DNA of 64,000 nt from Serratia liquefaciens ATCC 27592 (GTDB lineage: Bacteria > Pseudomonadota > Gammaproteobacteria > Enterobacterales > Enterobacteriaceae). This document shows, piece after piece, positions 20,031 through 29,399 of the stretch. The position numbers and the translations under genes were made by a program. Below the pieces are notes generated by a model. That model made no database searches and was not told the origin of the DNA. It worked only from the letters and a program-made list of their open reading frames with translations. Each line of letters opens with the position of its first letter. Within the stretch, counting starts at the first letter, position 1. Location of the stretch: NCBI RefSeq assembly GCF_000422085.1, contig NC_021741.1, forward strand, positions 1,736,001 through 1,800,000, read 5' to 3'.

Positions 20031-21737
20031 TCAGATAAAACCGTTCTGGGTATGAATGCCTATCTGGTCTTTGCCGTTTTTCTTGCAAAAATAAAGCGCT
20101 TCATCTGCCTGTTTGATTGCTGCCGGCAACAAGCGGATATCGCGGACCTGGGCAATGCCACAACTGGTGGTGAAGCGGACGTTTTGCCCATCGGTTAGTG
20201 TCAGGCTGAACTGGTGCGTACGCTCGCGTAGCTTGGACATCACTTCCTGCGCATTTTCCAGCGTACAGTTACCGAGGATCACAGCAAATTCTTCACCACC
20301 GTAGCGACAGAAAATGTCGCTGGAGCGGAAGGTGCTTTGCAGCAGCTTGCCAAATGCCACCAGCACCAGGTCGCCTACGTGATGGCCGTAGGTATCATTG
20401 AGGCTTTTGAAATTATCAATGTCGATCAGACAAAAAGCGAGTGGGTAGCTGCCGGCAGCCAGCGATTCGCACTCCAGGAAGAATTTGCGCCGGTTATAGA
20501 TATTGGTGAGAGGATCGAGATAGGAGGAGGCTTCCAGCTCTTTAATCAGCAGGTGTTTCTCATTTTCCAGCGTTACCTTTTCCAACTGGTACTGTTTAAG
20601 CTGTTTGATAGCGTCGCTGATGGCTATCAACTCCTGGCCGTAGAACACTTCGTTGCGAGCGATATTCATATCGCCGTGGGACAAGCGCAAAATATTATTA
20701 TGCGTTTTCGTCAGCCAGCGGCTGATATTTGAACAGTAAACCAGCGTAGGCAGGAAGATAAATAGCGCAATCAGACCCGCCAGCGAAATCATGCCGTCAA
20801 TGGCGGTTTGGCTGTCATAAATCTTGCTCTGCGAGGCGGCGGTCTCCATTTCGAAACTGCGCTGATAGAGCCGTTGTGAGAGCTCACTCAGGTTTTTAAC
20901 ATAGGGATAAATAGCGTCTGTAGGGTAGGCGGTATGCGTGTTTACGGCGGTATATAATCCTTCGGTAATGATCTTGATCTGCTGAGCTGACAGCTGCCCC
21001 AGGATCTCATTCACCAGTGCAGTAGTTTTCACGTCGTTATAGGTAAGTTTCATAAAAATCAGCCGAGTACTCAACGCATTCAATACGCCGGTGAGCTGAA
21101 TTGCTTTCAGATAAGCGTCTTTGCGCGCCAGTCGATTGGTATTGACGTCAATAATCTGATCGATGAGTTCGGTCACCGACATGTTCAGCCGGTTATTTAA
21201 TCGCACTGCCTCAAGAAACATAAATGAATCGGCATCGACCATGCGGTTATCGTAGCTATAGCGGTAGTAACTTTTACTGGCCTGGGAAATATAGTAAGCG
21301 CTATTGATATTGAACAGATTGGCATTGGCTTCGGTCACCTGGGAAAGCTGCAGGTTGTCATTATTGAGCAATTGTTCCATCAGACTGAGCATGGAAAGCG
21401 CGGCAATTTTTTGCCTGATGCCGAGCCGTTGCGAGATTTCGCTGTCGATGTGCGGTCGGAAGTGGGCGATTTTCTCCCGTGCTACGCGATCCGCGTCTTG
21501 CCACTGATGTGGGGTGATTCGTGGGTCGATCAGGCTCAAACGTTTAAGGCGATGTGCCAATAGTGTGGCCTGAAAAGCCTCTGAAATCTCTTTGGCTCGG
21601 GTAATTTTGTATAGATTGAGTTGGTTGTCGCGATACTCGGTGTCGGCTTCCGACAACTCATCGGAAATAAACAGGGCAAATGAGGACATCAGGGCAAAGG
21701 TAAAAAAATAGATCAGATATTTTACTTTCATATGCAC
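20031..21737 (-). CDS. Membrane-bound diguanylate cyclase (GGDEF)
   Basis: 568 residues. One membrane helix is at about 7-25, then a large, mostly helical extracytoplasmic sensor region (about 30-315), a second helix (about 318-338), a short linker (HAMP-like or coiled) and a C-terminal GGDEF domain. The active-site loop is GGEEF (480-484) and an allosteric I-site RSSD (471-474) lies five residues before it, so it should make c-di-GMP with product inhibition. The GTG at 21737 has AAGGA seven bases upstream; ATG at 21731 is the alternative. It is not in E. coli at this locus, and the input signal is unknown. Confidence 0.9.
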   Translation of the reverse strand: MHMKVKYLIYFFTFALMSSFALFISDELSEADTEYRDNQLNLYKITRAKEISEAFQATLLAHRLKRLSLIDPRITPHQWQDADRVAREKIAHFRPHIDSEISQRLGIRQKIAALSMLSLMEQLLNNDNLQLSQVTEANANLFNINSAYYISQASKSYYRYSYDNRMVDADSFMFLEAVRLNNRLNMSVTELIDQIIDVNTNRLARKDAYLKAIQLTGVLNALSTRLIFMKLTYNDVKTTALVNEILGQLSAQQIKIITEGLYTAVNTHTAYPTDAIYPYVKNLSELSQRLYQRSFEMETAASQSKIYDSQTAIDGMISLAGLIALFIFLPTLVYCSNISRWLTKTHNNILRLSHGDMNIARNEVFYGQELIAISDAIKQLKQYQLEKVTLENEKHLLIKELEASSYLDPLTNIYNRRKFFLECESLAAGSYPLAFCLIDIDNFKSLNDTYGHHVGDLVLVAFGKLLQSTFRSSDIFCRYGGEEFAVILGNCTLENAQEVMSKLRERTHQFSLTLTDGQNVRFTTSCGIAQVRDIRLLPAAIKQADEALYFCKKNGKDQIGIHTQNGFI

Positions 21738-21973
21738 TACGCGTCCTTGAGCCCGATCCGCTAATTATATCACTGAGTCTCCCGGCCTGTCTTGGCTATA
21801 CCCAATAGGGGAAGATTGCCTGCAAAGTGCCGTTGAGCAGGGAAGGCTGCCCCGTGAGATAGGGTAAGTTCGCACTTTTGACGCCGATGTTCTCATCTGG
21901 AAAACGTGCAGCCTCGCAGGGTATCTTTAGCATTTAATGCTGATTTTGATGCCGCATCAGGTGAAGGAGCCTG

Positions 21974-22060
21974 ATGGCGTGGGCAATTCTTCGACAGGAT
22001 TACGATCCACCTCCGATTTCTCCGCTCCTGTGGCCTGGTCTCTCTGGGTTTTTTTTGTAG
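21974..22060 (+). CDS. Possible small leader ORF upstream of pepN (28 codons)
   Basis: ATG at 21974 follows AAGGAG by five bases, and the frame runs 28 codons to TAG. It would encode a Trp- and Pro-rich peptide beginning MAWAILRQDYDPPPIS and ending in the hydrophobic GFFL. The triple Pro could stall ribosomes without EF-P. The predicted -35 of pepN overlaps its stop. No homology is known to me; the evidence is only the ribosome binding site and position, so the call is weak. Confidence 0.25.
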   Translation: MAWAILRQDYDPPPISPLLWPGLSGFFL

Positions 22061-22083
22061 CTGTGATACAGTTTATTTACAAT
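22055..22083 (+). promoter_or_regulatory. Probable pepN promoter
   Basis: TTGTAG (22055-22060) and TACAAT (22078-22083) are separated by exactly 17 bp, a good sigma-70 match, giving a leader of about 90 bases. Confidence 0.6.
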
Positions 22084-22178
22084 CAGGCTCATCGAAATTT
22101 CTGCTCTTTTCCGACGGCGAAATAGGCGAATGATGAAAGCCTGGAACCTGTAACTCACTGAGACGTCAAAGGGTTTTT

Positions 22179-24794
22179 ATGACACAACAGCCACAGGCGA
22201 AGTATCGCCACGATTATCGCGCGCCAGATTACACCATCACTGATATTGACCTGAATTTTGAGTTGGATGCAGAGAGCACTCGCGTCACTGCCGTCAGCAA
22301 AATCAAACGCCAGGGCACTGCCGATGCGGCGCTGGTGCTGAACGGTGAAGACCTGACGCTGGTGAGTATTGAGATCGACGGTCAGCCGTGGACAGCCTAT
22401 CAGTTGCAGGATAACAAACTGGTTATCGAGCAATTGCCAGCACAATTTACCATGACTATTGTCAATGATATCCACCCGGCCAAAAACACCGCGCTGGAAG
22501 GGCTGTATCTGTCTGGCGAAGCGCTGTGTACCCAATGTGAAGCTGAAGGCTTCCGCCACATTACTTATTATCTCGACCGCCCGGATGTGCTGGCGCGGTT
22601 TACCACTCGCATCGTGGCCGACAAGGCGCGTTACCCGTTCCTGCTGTCAAACGGCAACCGCGTGGGGCAGGGCGAACTGGAAGATGGGCGTCACTGGGTG
22701 CAGTGGCAAGATCCTTTCCCAAAACCCTGTTATCTGTTTGCGCTGGTGGCCGGTGATTTCGACGTGCTGCGCGACAGCTTTACCACTCGTTCCGGTCGCG
22801 AAGTGGCGCTGGAGCTGTTCGTTGACCGCGGCAACCTGGATCGCGCCGATTGGGCAATGACCTCCCTGAAGAACTCGATGAAATGGGACGAAACCCGTTT
22901 TGGCCTGGAGTACGATCTCGACATTTATATGATCGTCGCGGTCGACTTCTTCAACATGGGCGCGATGGAGAACAAAGGGTTAAATATTTTTAACTCCAAA
23001 TACGTGCTGGCGAAAGCCGAAACCGCCACCGACAAGGATTACCTGAATATCGAGGCGGTGATCGGCCACGAATATTTCCACAACTGGACCGGCAACCGCG
23101 TGACCTGTCGTGACTGGTTCCAGCTCAGCCTGAAGGAAGGGCTGACGGTATTCCGCGATCAGGAGTTCAGCTCCGATTTGGGCTCGCGTCCGGTCAACCG
23201 TATCGATAACGTGCGCGTTATGCGCGGTGCGCAGTTCGCCGAAGATGCCAGCCCAATGGCGCATGCTATTCGTCCGGACAAAGTGATCGAAATGAACAAC
23301 TTCTACACCCTGACGGTGTACGAGAAAGGTTCTGAAGTGATCCGCATGATGCATACGCTGCTGGGAGAAGAACAGTTCCAGAAGGGGATTCAGCTGTATT
23401 TCGAGCGTCATGATGGCAGTGCGGCGACCTGTGACGATTTCGTTCAGGCGATGGAAGATGCGTCCAACGTTGACCTGTCGCTGTTCCGCCGCTGGTACAG
23501 CCAGTCTGGTACGCCGTTACTGACGGTTCGTGACGAATACGACGCCGAGCACCACCAGTACCGTCTGCACGTCAGCCAGAAAACCGCGCCGACCGCCGAT
23601 CAGCCGGAAAAACTGCCGCTGCACATCCCGCTGGATATTGAACTGTACGATGCACAAGGTAACGTGATTGCCCTGCAGAGAAACGGCTCGCCGATCAATA
23701 ACGTGCTTAACGTCACCGAAGCGGAACAGACCTTCGTGTTTGATGGCGTGTCGCACAAGCCGGTACCGTCCCTGCTACGTGAGTTCTCTGCACCGGTTAA
23801 ACTGGATTATCCGTACAGCGATCAGCAACTGACCTTCCTGATGCAGCATGCTCGCAATGAGTTTGCCCGTTGGGATGCGGCACAGAGCCTGCTGGCGACC
23901 TACATCAAACTGAACGTGGCCAAACATCAGCAGCAGCAGCCGTTGTCGCTGCCGCTGCACGTTGTTGATGCGTTCCGCGCCGTATTGTTGGACGAGAAGT
24001 TGGATCCGGCGTTGGCTGCACAGATCCTGACGTTGCCTTCAGAAAGTGAAATTGCCGAGCTGTTTGCCACTATCGATCCTGAAGCGATAGCCGTGGTGCA
24101 CGAAGCGATCGTCCGCTGTCTGGCGAAGGAAATGGCCGATGAGTGGCTGGCGGTTTATCACGCTAACAAGACCGACGGCTACCGGGTTGAACATGCTGAC
24201 ATCGCGAAACGTGCGCTGCGCAACGTGTGCCTGGGTTACCTGGCCTTTGGCGATGAAGCGCTGGCCGACCGATTGGTGACGGAGCAGTATCGCCAGGCGG
24301 ATAATATGACCGATTCGCTGGCGGCTCTGGCCGCTGCGGTGGCGGCGCAATTGCCTTGCCGCGACGCGCTGTTGGCGGCCTTTGACGAACGCTGGCACCA
24401 GGATGGTCTGGTGATGGACAAGTGGTTTGTGCTGCAGGCGACCAGCCCGGCGGCGGACGTGCTGACCAAAGTGCGTGGGTTGCTGAAACACCGTTCATTC
24501 AGCCTGAGCAATCCAAACCGCACACGCTCATTGATTGGGGGCTTTGCTTCTGCCAACCCGGCGGCGTTCCATGCGGCGGACGGCAGTGGCTATCAGTTCC
24601 TGGTGGAAATCCTCAGCGATTTGAACCAACGCAACCCGCAGATTGCTGCTCGCCTGATCGAACCTTTGATCCGCTTGAAACGCTACGATGCTTCACGTCA
24701 GGCATTAATGCGCAAAGCGCTTGAACAGTTGAAAGGACTGGAGAATTTGTCCGGCGACCTGTTCGAGAAAATCACCAAGGCGCTCGACGCGTAA
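22179..24794 (+). CDS. pepN: Aminopeptidase N
   Basis: 871 residues (E. coli 870), an M1-family zinc aminopeptidase of the cytoplasm that removes N-terminal residues from peptides. GAMEN is at about 261-265 and the zinc site HEYFHNW begins at His297, with His301 and the distal Glu in LKEGLTVFRDQE (about 320). The C-terminal helical domain is complete. A perfect palindromic terminator follows; its T-tract overlaps the stop codon of the convergent ssuB. Confidence 0.98.
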   Translation: MTQQPQAKYRHDYRAPDYTITDIDLNFELDAESTRVTAVSKIKRQGTADAALVLNGEDLTLVSIEIDGQPWTAYQLQDNKLVIEQLPAQFTMTIVNDIHPAKNTALEGLYLSGEALCTQCEAEGFRHITYYLDRPDVLARFTTRIVADKARYPFLLSNGNRVGQGELEDGRHWVQWQDPFPKPCYLFALVAGDFDVLRDSFTTRSGREVALELFVDRGNLDRADWAMTSLKNSMKWDETRFGLEYDLDIYMIVAVDFFNMGAMENKGLNIFNSKYVLAKAETATDKDYLNIEAVIGHEYFHNWTGNRVTCRDWFQLSLKEGLTVFRDQEFSSDLGSRPVNRIDNVRVMRGAQFAEDASPMAHAIRPDKVIEMNNFYTLTVYEKGSEVIRMMHTLLGEEQFQKGIQLYFERHDGSAATCDDFVQAMEDASNVDLSLFRRWYSQSGTPLLTVRDEYDAEHHQYRLHVSQKTAPTADQPEKLPLHIPLDIELYDAQGNVIALQRNGSPINNVLNVTEAEQTFVFDGVSHKPVPSLLREFSAPVKLDYPYSDQQLTFLMQHARNEFARWDAAQSLLATYIKLNVAKHQQQQPLSLPLHVVDAFRAVLLDEKLDPALAAQILTLPSESEIAELFATIDPEAIAVVHEAIVRCLAKEMADEWLAVYHANKTDGYRVEHADIAKRALRNVCLGYLAFGDEALADRLVTEQYRQADNMTDSLAALAAAVAAQLPCRDALLAAFDERWHQDGLVMDKWFVLQATSPAADVLTKVRGLLKHRSFSLSNPNRTRSLIGGFASANPAAFHAADGSGYQFLVEILSDLNQRNPQIAARLIEPLIRLKRYDASRQALMRKALEQLKGLENLSGDLFEKITKALDA

Positions 24795-24801
24795 GTCTAA
24801 G

Positions 24802-24827
24802 AAGGGACGGCATGCCGTCCCTTTTTT
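24802..24827. terminator. pepN terminator, shared with ssuB end
   Basis: AAGGGACGGCA followed directly by TGCCGTCCCTT forms a perfect 22-bp palindrome ending in a T run on the plus strand. The ssuB stop (24826-24828) lies in that run. Confidence 0.85.
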
Positions 24828-25602
24828 AATTTGCTGCGCGGCGTGTGGCCTGGCTTAAGGGGGAGGGCGGAGACAATACTCTGTCCAGCACTTCGGCTTC
24901 CAGCTCTGCCAGTTTGACCGACCCTTTGCGCCGTGGTCGCGGCAGGTCGACGGTCAGATCCAGGCCGATACGGCCTTCCTCAATCAAAATGACGCGATCC
25001 GCCAACGCAATGGCTTCACTGACGTCATGCGTCACCAGCAATACGGTGAAACCGTGCTGTTGCCACAACCCTTCAATCAATCCCTGCATTTCAATCCGCG
25101 TCAAGGCGTCGAGCGCCCCCAAAGGTTCGTCCAACAGCAACAGGCGTGGACGGTGGATCAGCGCACGTGCCAGAGCCACTCGCTGTTTTTGTCCTCCGGA
25201 CAAGGCCGCCGGCCACTCGTTGGCGCGGTCGGCCAGCCCGACGGCTTCCAGTGCTTGCAACGCATCGGCACGCCAGTTACCGCGCAGGCCAAGGCCCACA
25301 TTGTCGATCACCTTTTTCCACGGAAGCAGGCGGGCGTCCTGAAACATTAAGCGGGTATCGTCTCTGGCGCTGGCAAGGGGCGCATTCCCGCTCAGCAAGG
25401 CGCCGCTGGTGGCTTTTTCCAGTCCTGCCATCAGACGCAGCAGCGTGCTTTTACCGCAGCCACTGCGGCCGACCACGGCGACAAACTGACCCGCGCTGAT
25501 GCGCAATTGAATATTGTCCAGCACGGTGCGGTTACCGTAGCGCTTGGCAATGGACTCCAGCGTGACCGGCGTCCCTTGGGGAATTCGAGCGGGAGTCGTC
25601 AT
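24826..25602 (-). CDS. ssuB: Aliphatic sulfonate ABC transporter, ATPase
   Basis: 258 residues. The Walker [10 protein letters not shown] is at about 45-53, the signature LSGGQKQR near 138, the Walker [13 protein letters not shown] near 158 and the switch His in VTHD. It powers uptake of alkanesulfonates through SsuC with SsuA. Its start overlaps the ssuC stop by four bases. Last gene of ssuEADCB. Confidence 0.95.
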   Translation of the reverse strand: MTTPARIPQGTPVTLESIAKRYGNRTVLDNIQLRISAGQFVAVVGRSGCGKSTLLRLMAGLEKATSGALLSGNAPLASARDDTRLMFQDARLLPWKKVIDNVGLGLRGNWRADALQALEAVGLADRANEWPAALSGGQKQRVALARALIHRPRLLLLDEPLGALDALTRIEMQGLIEGLWQQHGFTVLLVTHDVSEAIALADRVILIEEGRIGLDLTVDLPRPRRKGSVKLAELEAEVLDRVLSPPSPLSQATRRAAN

Positions 25603-26393
25603 AGCGCTTCTCCTTGTTTCAGTTGATAGGCCGGGTGCCAGCGCAACCAGACGCGTTCCAGCAACTGTGCGCTGACGTCCGCCAGCTTGCCGAGCAGGGC
25701 ATAAAGCACAATCGCCACCACCACCACGTCGGTCTGCAAGAATTCACGTGCGTTCATCGCCAGATAACCGATACCCGAATTGGCGGAAATGGTTTCGGCC
25801 ACGATCAGCGTCAGCCACATAAAACCCAACGCGAAACGCACGCCGACCATAATCGACGGCAGAGCGCCCGGCAAAACCACCTGAGCAAAGAGCTGGAAAC
25901 CGCTCAGACCGTAGCTGCGTGCCATTTCAAGCAGGCCGTGATCGATATTCTTGATACCGTGATAGGTATTCAAATAAATGGGGAACAGCGTGCCTAACGC
26001 CACCAGAAAAATCTTGGCGGACTCATCGATACCGAACCACAGGATCACCAGCGGGATCAGCGCCAGATGCGGCACGTTGCGGATCATCTGCACGGAGCTG
26101 TCCAACAGGCGCTCGCCCCAACGTGACAAACCGGTGATAAAGCCCAGCACCAGCCCAATGCTGCCGCCGATGCTAAAACCGATCAGTGCGCGCCAACTGC
26201 TGATCGTCAGGTGTTGCCACAACTCGCCGCTTTTGGTTAGCGTCCAGAAGGCGGTGACGACCGCGCTCGGCGCCGGCAGAATACGGTTCGACAGCCAACC
26301 CGCCTCGACGGAGATTTGCCAGATAACCACCAGCGCTACCGGCAATGCCCAGGGGGCCAGCCGGTGCAATATGCGTTGTGTACCCTTCGCCAT
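25599..26393 (-). CDS. ssuC: Aliphatic sulfonate ABC transporter, permease
   Basis: 264 residues with about six membrane helices and the binding-protein-dependent permease EAA-type loop ([21 protein letters not shown], about residues 160-180). It forms the inner-membrane channel with SsuB. It lies 11 bp after ssuD and overlaps ssuB by four bases. Confidence 0.95.
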   Translation of the reverse strand: MAKGTQRILHRLAPWALPVALVVIWQISVEAGWLSNRILPAPSAVVTAFWTLTKSGELWQHLTISSWRALIGFSIGGSIGLVLGFITGLSRWGERLLDSSVQMIRNVPHLALIPLVILWFGIDESAKIFLVALGTLFPIYLNTYHGIKNIDHGLLEMARSYGLSGFQLFAQVVLPGALPSIMVGVRFALGFMWLTLIVAETISANSGIGYLAMNAREFLQTDVVVVAIVLYALLGKLADVSAQLLERVWLRWHPAYQLKQGEAL

Positions 26394-26404
26394 AAGGGGG
26401 CTCC

Positions 26405-27553
26405 TCAGCTTTGCGACGCTTTTTGCGGAATATAGATATTGGCCACCACTTCTCCCTGGGCCTTGACCGGTTTGCGCTGCGTGGGGATTTGGTTTTCCAC
26501 CAGGTCAAGATGGGGGAACAGCAGTTCGCCGACGCGATAGGCCTCTTCCAGATGCGGGTAGCCGGACAGGATAAAGGTATCGATGCCCAGATCGGCATAT
26601 TCCTGCATGCGCGCCGCCACCGTCGGGCCGTCGCCGACCAGGGCAGTACCGGCCCCGCCACGGACCAAGCCCACCCCGGCCCACAGATTGGGGCTGATCT
26701 CCAGATTGTCTTTTTTGCCGCCGTGCAGCGCTGCCATGCGTCGTTGCCCTACAGAGTCAAAGCGGGCAAATGCCTTTTGTGCATCGGCGATGGTTTTTTC
26801 ATCCAGATTGGCAATCAGTCGGTCTGCTGCACGCCAGGCTTCTTCGGTAGTTTCACGCACGATCACGTGCAGGCGAATACCGAAGCGCACCTTGCGACCT
26901 TTAGCCGCCGCTTTGGCGCGGACCTCGGCAATTTTTTCTTTCACCTGCGCCGGGGGTTCTCCCCATGTGAGGTACATTTCAACCTGTTCGGCGGCCAGAT
27001 CCTGCGCAGCGGCAGAGGATCCGCCGAAATACAGCGGCGGACGCGGTTGTTGCACCGGCGGGTACAGCAGCTTTGCCCCCTTCACCTGAATATGCTTACC
27101 ATCGAAATCGACGGTTTCCCCTTCCAGCACCTTTCGCCAAACGTGGGTGAACTCTGCCGAAGCCTCGTAACGTTCTTCGTGATTCAGATGCAGCCCTTCC
27201 GCCGCCAGCTCCTCGGGATCGCCGCCGGTAACCAGGTTGAACAACGCTCGACCATTGGAAAGACGATCCAGCGTCGCCGCCTGGCGAGCCGCCAGGGTGG
27301 GCGAAATTATCCCGGGGCGCAAAGCCACCAGGAACTTCAGCCGCTGAGTAACAGGAATTAACGATGCGGCCACGAGCCAGGAGTCTTCACAAGAACGGCC
27401 GGTGGGGATCAACACGCCGCCGAACCCTAGCCGATCGGCCGCTTGGGCAATTTGCTGCAAATAGCCGTAATCGACGCTACGCGCGCCTTCAGTGCTGCCG
27501 AGATAGTGGCCGTCGCCATGGGTTGGTAAAAACCAGAATACGTTCAGGCTCAT
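26405..27553 (-). CDS. ssuD: FMNH2-dependent alkanesulfonate monooxygenase
   Basis: 382 residues (E. coli 381), a luciferase-like flavin monooxygenase that releases sulfite from C2-C10 alkanesulfonates using FMNH2 from SsuE and O2. The start [19 protein letters not shown], the segments [16 protein letters not shown] and [20 protein letters not shown], and [20 protein letters not shown] are family hallmarks. It is followed by ssuC and preceded by ssuA at a short distance. Confidence 0.97.
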   Translation of the reverse strand: MSLNVFWFLPTHGDGHYLGSTEGARSVDYGYLQQIAQAADRLGFGGVLIPTGRSCEDSWLVAASLIPVTQRLKFLVALRPGIISPTLAARQAATLDRLSNGRALFNLVTGGDPEELAAEGLHLNHEERYEASAEFTHVWRKVLEGETVDFDGKHIQVKGAKLLYPPVQQPRPPLYFGGSSAAAQDLAAEQVEMYLTWGEPPAQVKEKIAEVRAKAAAKGRKVRFGIRLHVIVRETTEEAWRAADRLIANLDEKTIADAQKAFARFDSVGQRRMAALHGGKKDNLEISPNLWAGVGLVRGGAGTALVGDGPTVAARMQEYADLGIDTFILSGYPHLEEAYRVGELLFPHLDLVENQIPTQRKPVKAQGEVVANIYIPQKASQS

Positions 27554-27569
27554 CGTCTATTCTCCAAAA

Positions 27570-28535
27570 TTATTGTGCGCTCGGGCGCCAGATGCGTTGC
27601 GAGATATCAACCTTCACGGGCACCAGACGGTTGGCGTAAAACAGATCGGCGGTTTGCTGCTGGGCGGCAATGGTGCGTGCGTCCAGCGGTTTGATGGCGG
27701 TCGGTGGACGGTGATCCAAATAAGACGAGATCACTTTTTCCGGCAGCCCCATGGCGTTCGCCAGCAGCGTGACGCTTTGCGCCCGGTCGCTTTGAGTCAG
27801 CGCATCCGCTTTGGTCAACTCATCGAGCACCTGCTGAATAAACGGCCCGTTAGCTTCGGTATAAGTGCGCACCGCCAGATAGAAGGAGCCGGTTTGATTC
27901 AAATCGGTGCCGTCACCCAGCACCCGCACGCCGCCCTGCAACAAGGCTGCGGAATAGTACGGGTCCCAGATGGTCCAGGCATCGACGTTGCCCTGCTGGA
28001 ATGCAGCGCGGGCATCTGCTGGCGTCAGGTAAACCGGTTGGATATCGGTGAATTTCAGTCCGGCTTTTTGCAGCGAACGCAGCAGCAGGTTGTGGGAACT
28101 GGAGCCTTTCTGGAAGGCGACCTTGTGGCCTTTCAAATCAGCGACGGTTTTGATCGGGCTATTTTCCGGCACCAGGATCACTTCCGCCTTGGGTTTAGGT
28201 GGCTCTACGCCGACATACAGCAGATCCGCCCCGGCGGCCTGGGCAAAGATCGGCGGAATATCGCCGGTGCTGCCCAGATCGATACTGCCGACGTTCAACG
28301 CCTCAAGCATCTGCGGGCCGGCGGGGAATTCGATCCAACTGATTTTGGTAGTGGGGAAACGCTGTTCCAGCAGGCGGTGGGATTTTGCCAATACCAGACT
28401 GACCGATCCTTTTTGATAACCAATACGAAACTGCGCCGGATCCTGTGCGCTGGCGGAATTGATCCACGCCAGTGAGATGATGCCGGCCAAAGCGCCAGTG
28501 CCAAGCCAACGGCCAAGTGATGAAAGTCGCGTCAT
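27570..28535 (-). CDS. ssuA: Aliphatic sulfonate-binding periplasmic protein
   Basis: 321 residues. A signal peptide (about 1-30, ending NSASA) exports it to the periplasm. FRIGYQKG at the mature N-terminus, GSTGDIPPIFAQAAGADLLYVG and DAWTIWDPYYSAALL are typical of the SsuA/TauA substrate-binding family. It delivers sulfonates to SsuBC. The gap to ssuE is 26 bp. Confidence 0.95.
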   Translation of the reverse strand: MTRLSSLGRWLGTGALAGIISLAWINSASAQDPAQFRIGYQKGSVSLVLAKSHRLLEQRFPTTKISWIEFPAGPQMLEALNVGSIDLGSTGDIPPIFAQAAGADLLYVGVEPPKPKAEVILVPENSPIKTVADLKGHKVAFQKGSSSHNLLLRSLQKAGLKFTDIQPVYLTPADARAAFQQGNVDAWTIWDPYYSAALLQGGVRVLGDGTDLNQTGSFYLAVRTYTEANGPFIQQVLDELTKADALTQSDRAQSVTLLANAMGLPEKVISSYLDHRPPTAIKPLDARTIAAQQQTADLFYANRLVPVKVDISQRIWRPSAQ

Positions 28536-28561
28536 TCTCTTTCCTTATATAGAGCGTGCTG

Positions 28562-29140
28562 TCAGGCGGTTTGACGTGCAAACAGAGACGGGGAGAGTTT
28601 TGCCTGGGGCGGTTTACGGCGACCGAGTGCCAGGTAGAAGCTTTCCAGGGCTTCTTCCAACCGCGATGCCAGCCCGTCGGACAGCGTGATATCTTCACCG
28701 CTCAACACCACCTGGCTGTCGTCGGCGAACACCCCATGCAGCACTTCCTGAGCTTTCAATGCCGCCAACACCGGCTTAAGGGCATAGTCCACTGCCAACA
28801 TATGACCAATAGAACCGCCGGTGGCCAGGGGTAACACCACCTTATGGTCAAGCGCTCGCTCCGGCAGCAGATCCAGCAGGGTTTTCAGCGCACCGGAAAA
28901 CGAGGCCTTATACACCGGCGTAGAGACCAACAGGCCGTCGGCCAAAGCCAGTTGCTCGGTAAAGGCTTTTATCGCCGGGCTATTGAAATTGGCGTACAGC
29001 AAGTCTTCTGCATCAAAGTCGTGCAGGGTGTAGGAGATCACTTCTACACCTTGCTGCTGCAACCAATTTTTACTCAAGGAAAGCAGGGCCGCTGAACGTG
29101 ATGGGATGCGAGGGCTGCCGGACAGTGATATAACGCGCAT
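28562..29140 (-). CDS. ssuE: NAD(P)H-dependent FMN reductase SsuE
   Basis: 192 residues from the ATG at 29140, giving [19 protein letters not shown], with AAGGAG six bases upstream; a GTG two codons earlier is too close to that site. It is a flavodoxin-fold reductase supplying FMNH2 to Ssu[21 protein letters not shown] and [21 protein letters not shown] are conserved. First gene of ssuEADCB, divergent from pyrD; in E. coli the operon is induced by Cbl/CysB during sulfate limitation. Confidence 0.95.
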   Translation of the reverse strand: MRVISLSGSPRIPSRSAALLSLSKNWLQQQGVEVISYTLHDFDAEDLLYANFNSPAIKAFTEQLALADGLLVSTPVYKASFSGALKTLLDLLPERALDHKVVLPLATGGSIGHMLAVDYALKPVLAALKAQEVLHGVFADDSQVVLSGEDITLSDGLASRLEEALESFYLALGRRKPPQAKLSPSLFARQTA

Positions 29141-29152
29141 TACCACTCCTTA

Positions 29153-29165
29153 TAACTAAAAGTTA
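29153..29165 (-). promoter_or_regulatory. Short palindrome before ssuE
   Basis: TAACT, AAA, AGTTA: a 13-bp perfect palindrome, 13 bp upstream of the ssuE start and next to an A/T-rich stretch. It may be part of a CysB/Cbl site or simply lie in the leader; the assignment is inference. Confidence 0.35.
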
Positions 29166-29289
29166 GGTTTAATTAAAAAATCGTCGAGAAGTGTTTTAAA
29201 CCTATCAGCAAAGGGGCGGGTTACTTAAATCTCATTTTTTGATTTTGATATGCGTAAATGCGGATTGGCGGGGCATTGGCTCCCCGTAA

Positions 29290-29305
29290 GGGGAAACGAT
29301 TGCGT
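29290..29305 (+). promoter_or_regulatory. Probable PurR operator of pyrD
   Basis: The 16-mer GGGGAAACGATTGCGT matches the PurR consensus ACGCAAACGTTTGCGT at 12 of 16 positions, with a full right half apart from one base. It lies 52 bp upstream of the -10 box of pyrD. E. coli pyrD is under PurR control. Confidence 0.55.
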
Positions 29306-29333
29306 TAAAAACGCTTTTTTTGCTTTTAATCAA

Positions 29334-29384
29334 TTCCAATTGGCCAAGGGATACCGGATAATACGCCCCCGGTTTGCAACCGGG
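29334..29384 (+). promoter_or_regulatory. pyrD promoter and 5' start-switch hairpin
   Basis: TTCCAA (29334-29339) and GATAAT (29357-29362), 17 bp apart, place initiation in the C5 run at 29366-29370. A transcript starting at these Cs can fold CCCGGTT with AACCGGG (29368-29384), just before the ribosome site AGGAG (29390-29394); one starting at the following Gs cannot. This is the layout of CTP-dependent start switching known for enterobacterial pyrC/pyrD. Confidence 0.6.
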
Positions 29385-29399
29385 AAATCAGGAGAGTAC

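Larger units (their letters stand above)
21738..22178. other. Intergenic region before pepN
   Basis: 441 bp without a recognised gene. It holds a stem-loop CATCAGG (21955-21961)/CCTGATG (21970-21976) with AAGGAG in its loop, a possible 28-codon reading frame (21974-22060) and a likely pepN promoter (22055-22083). Nothing else stands out in 21738-21940. Confidence 0.5.
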
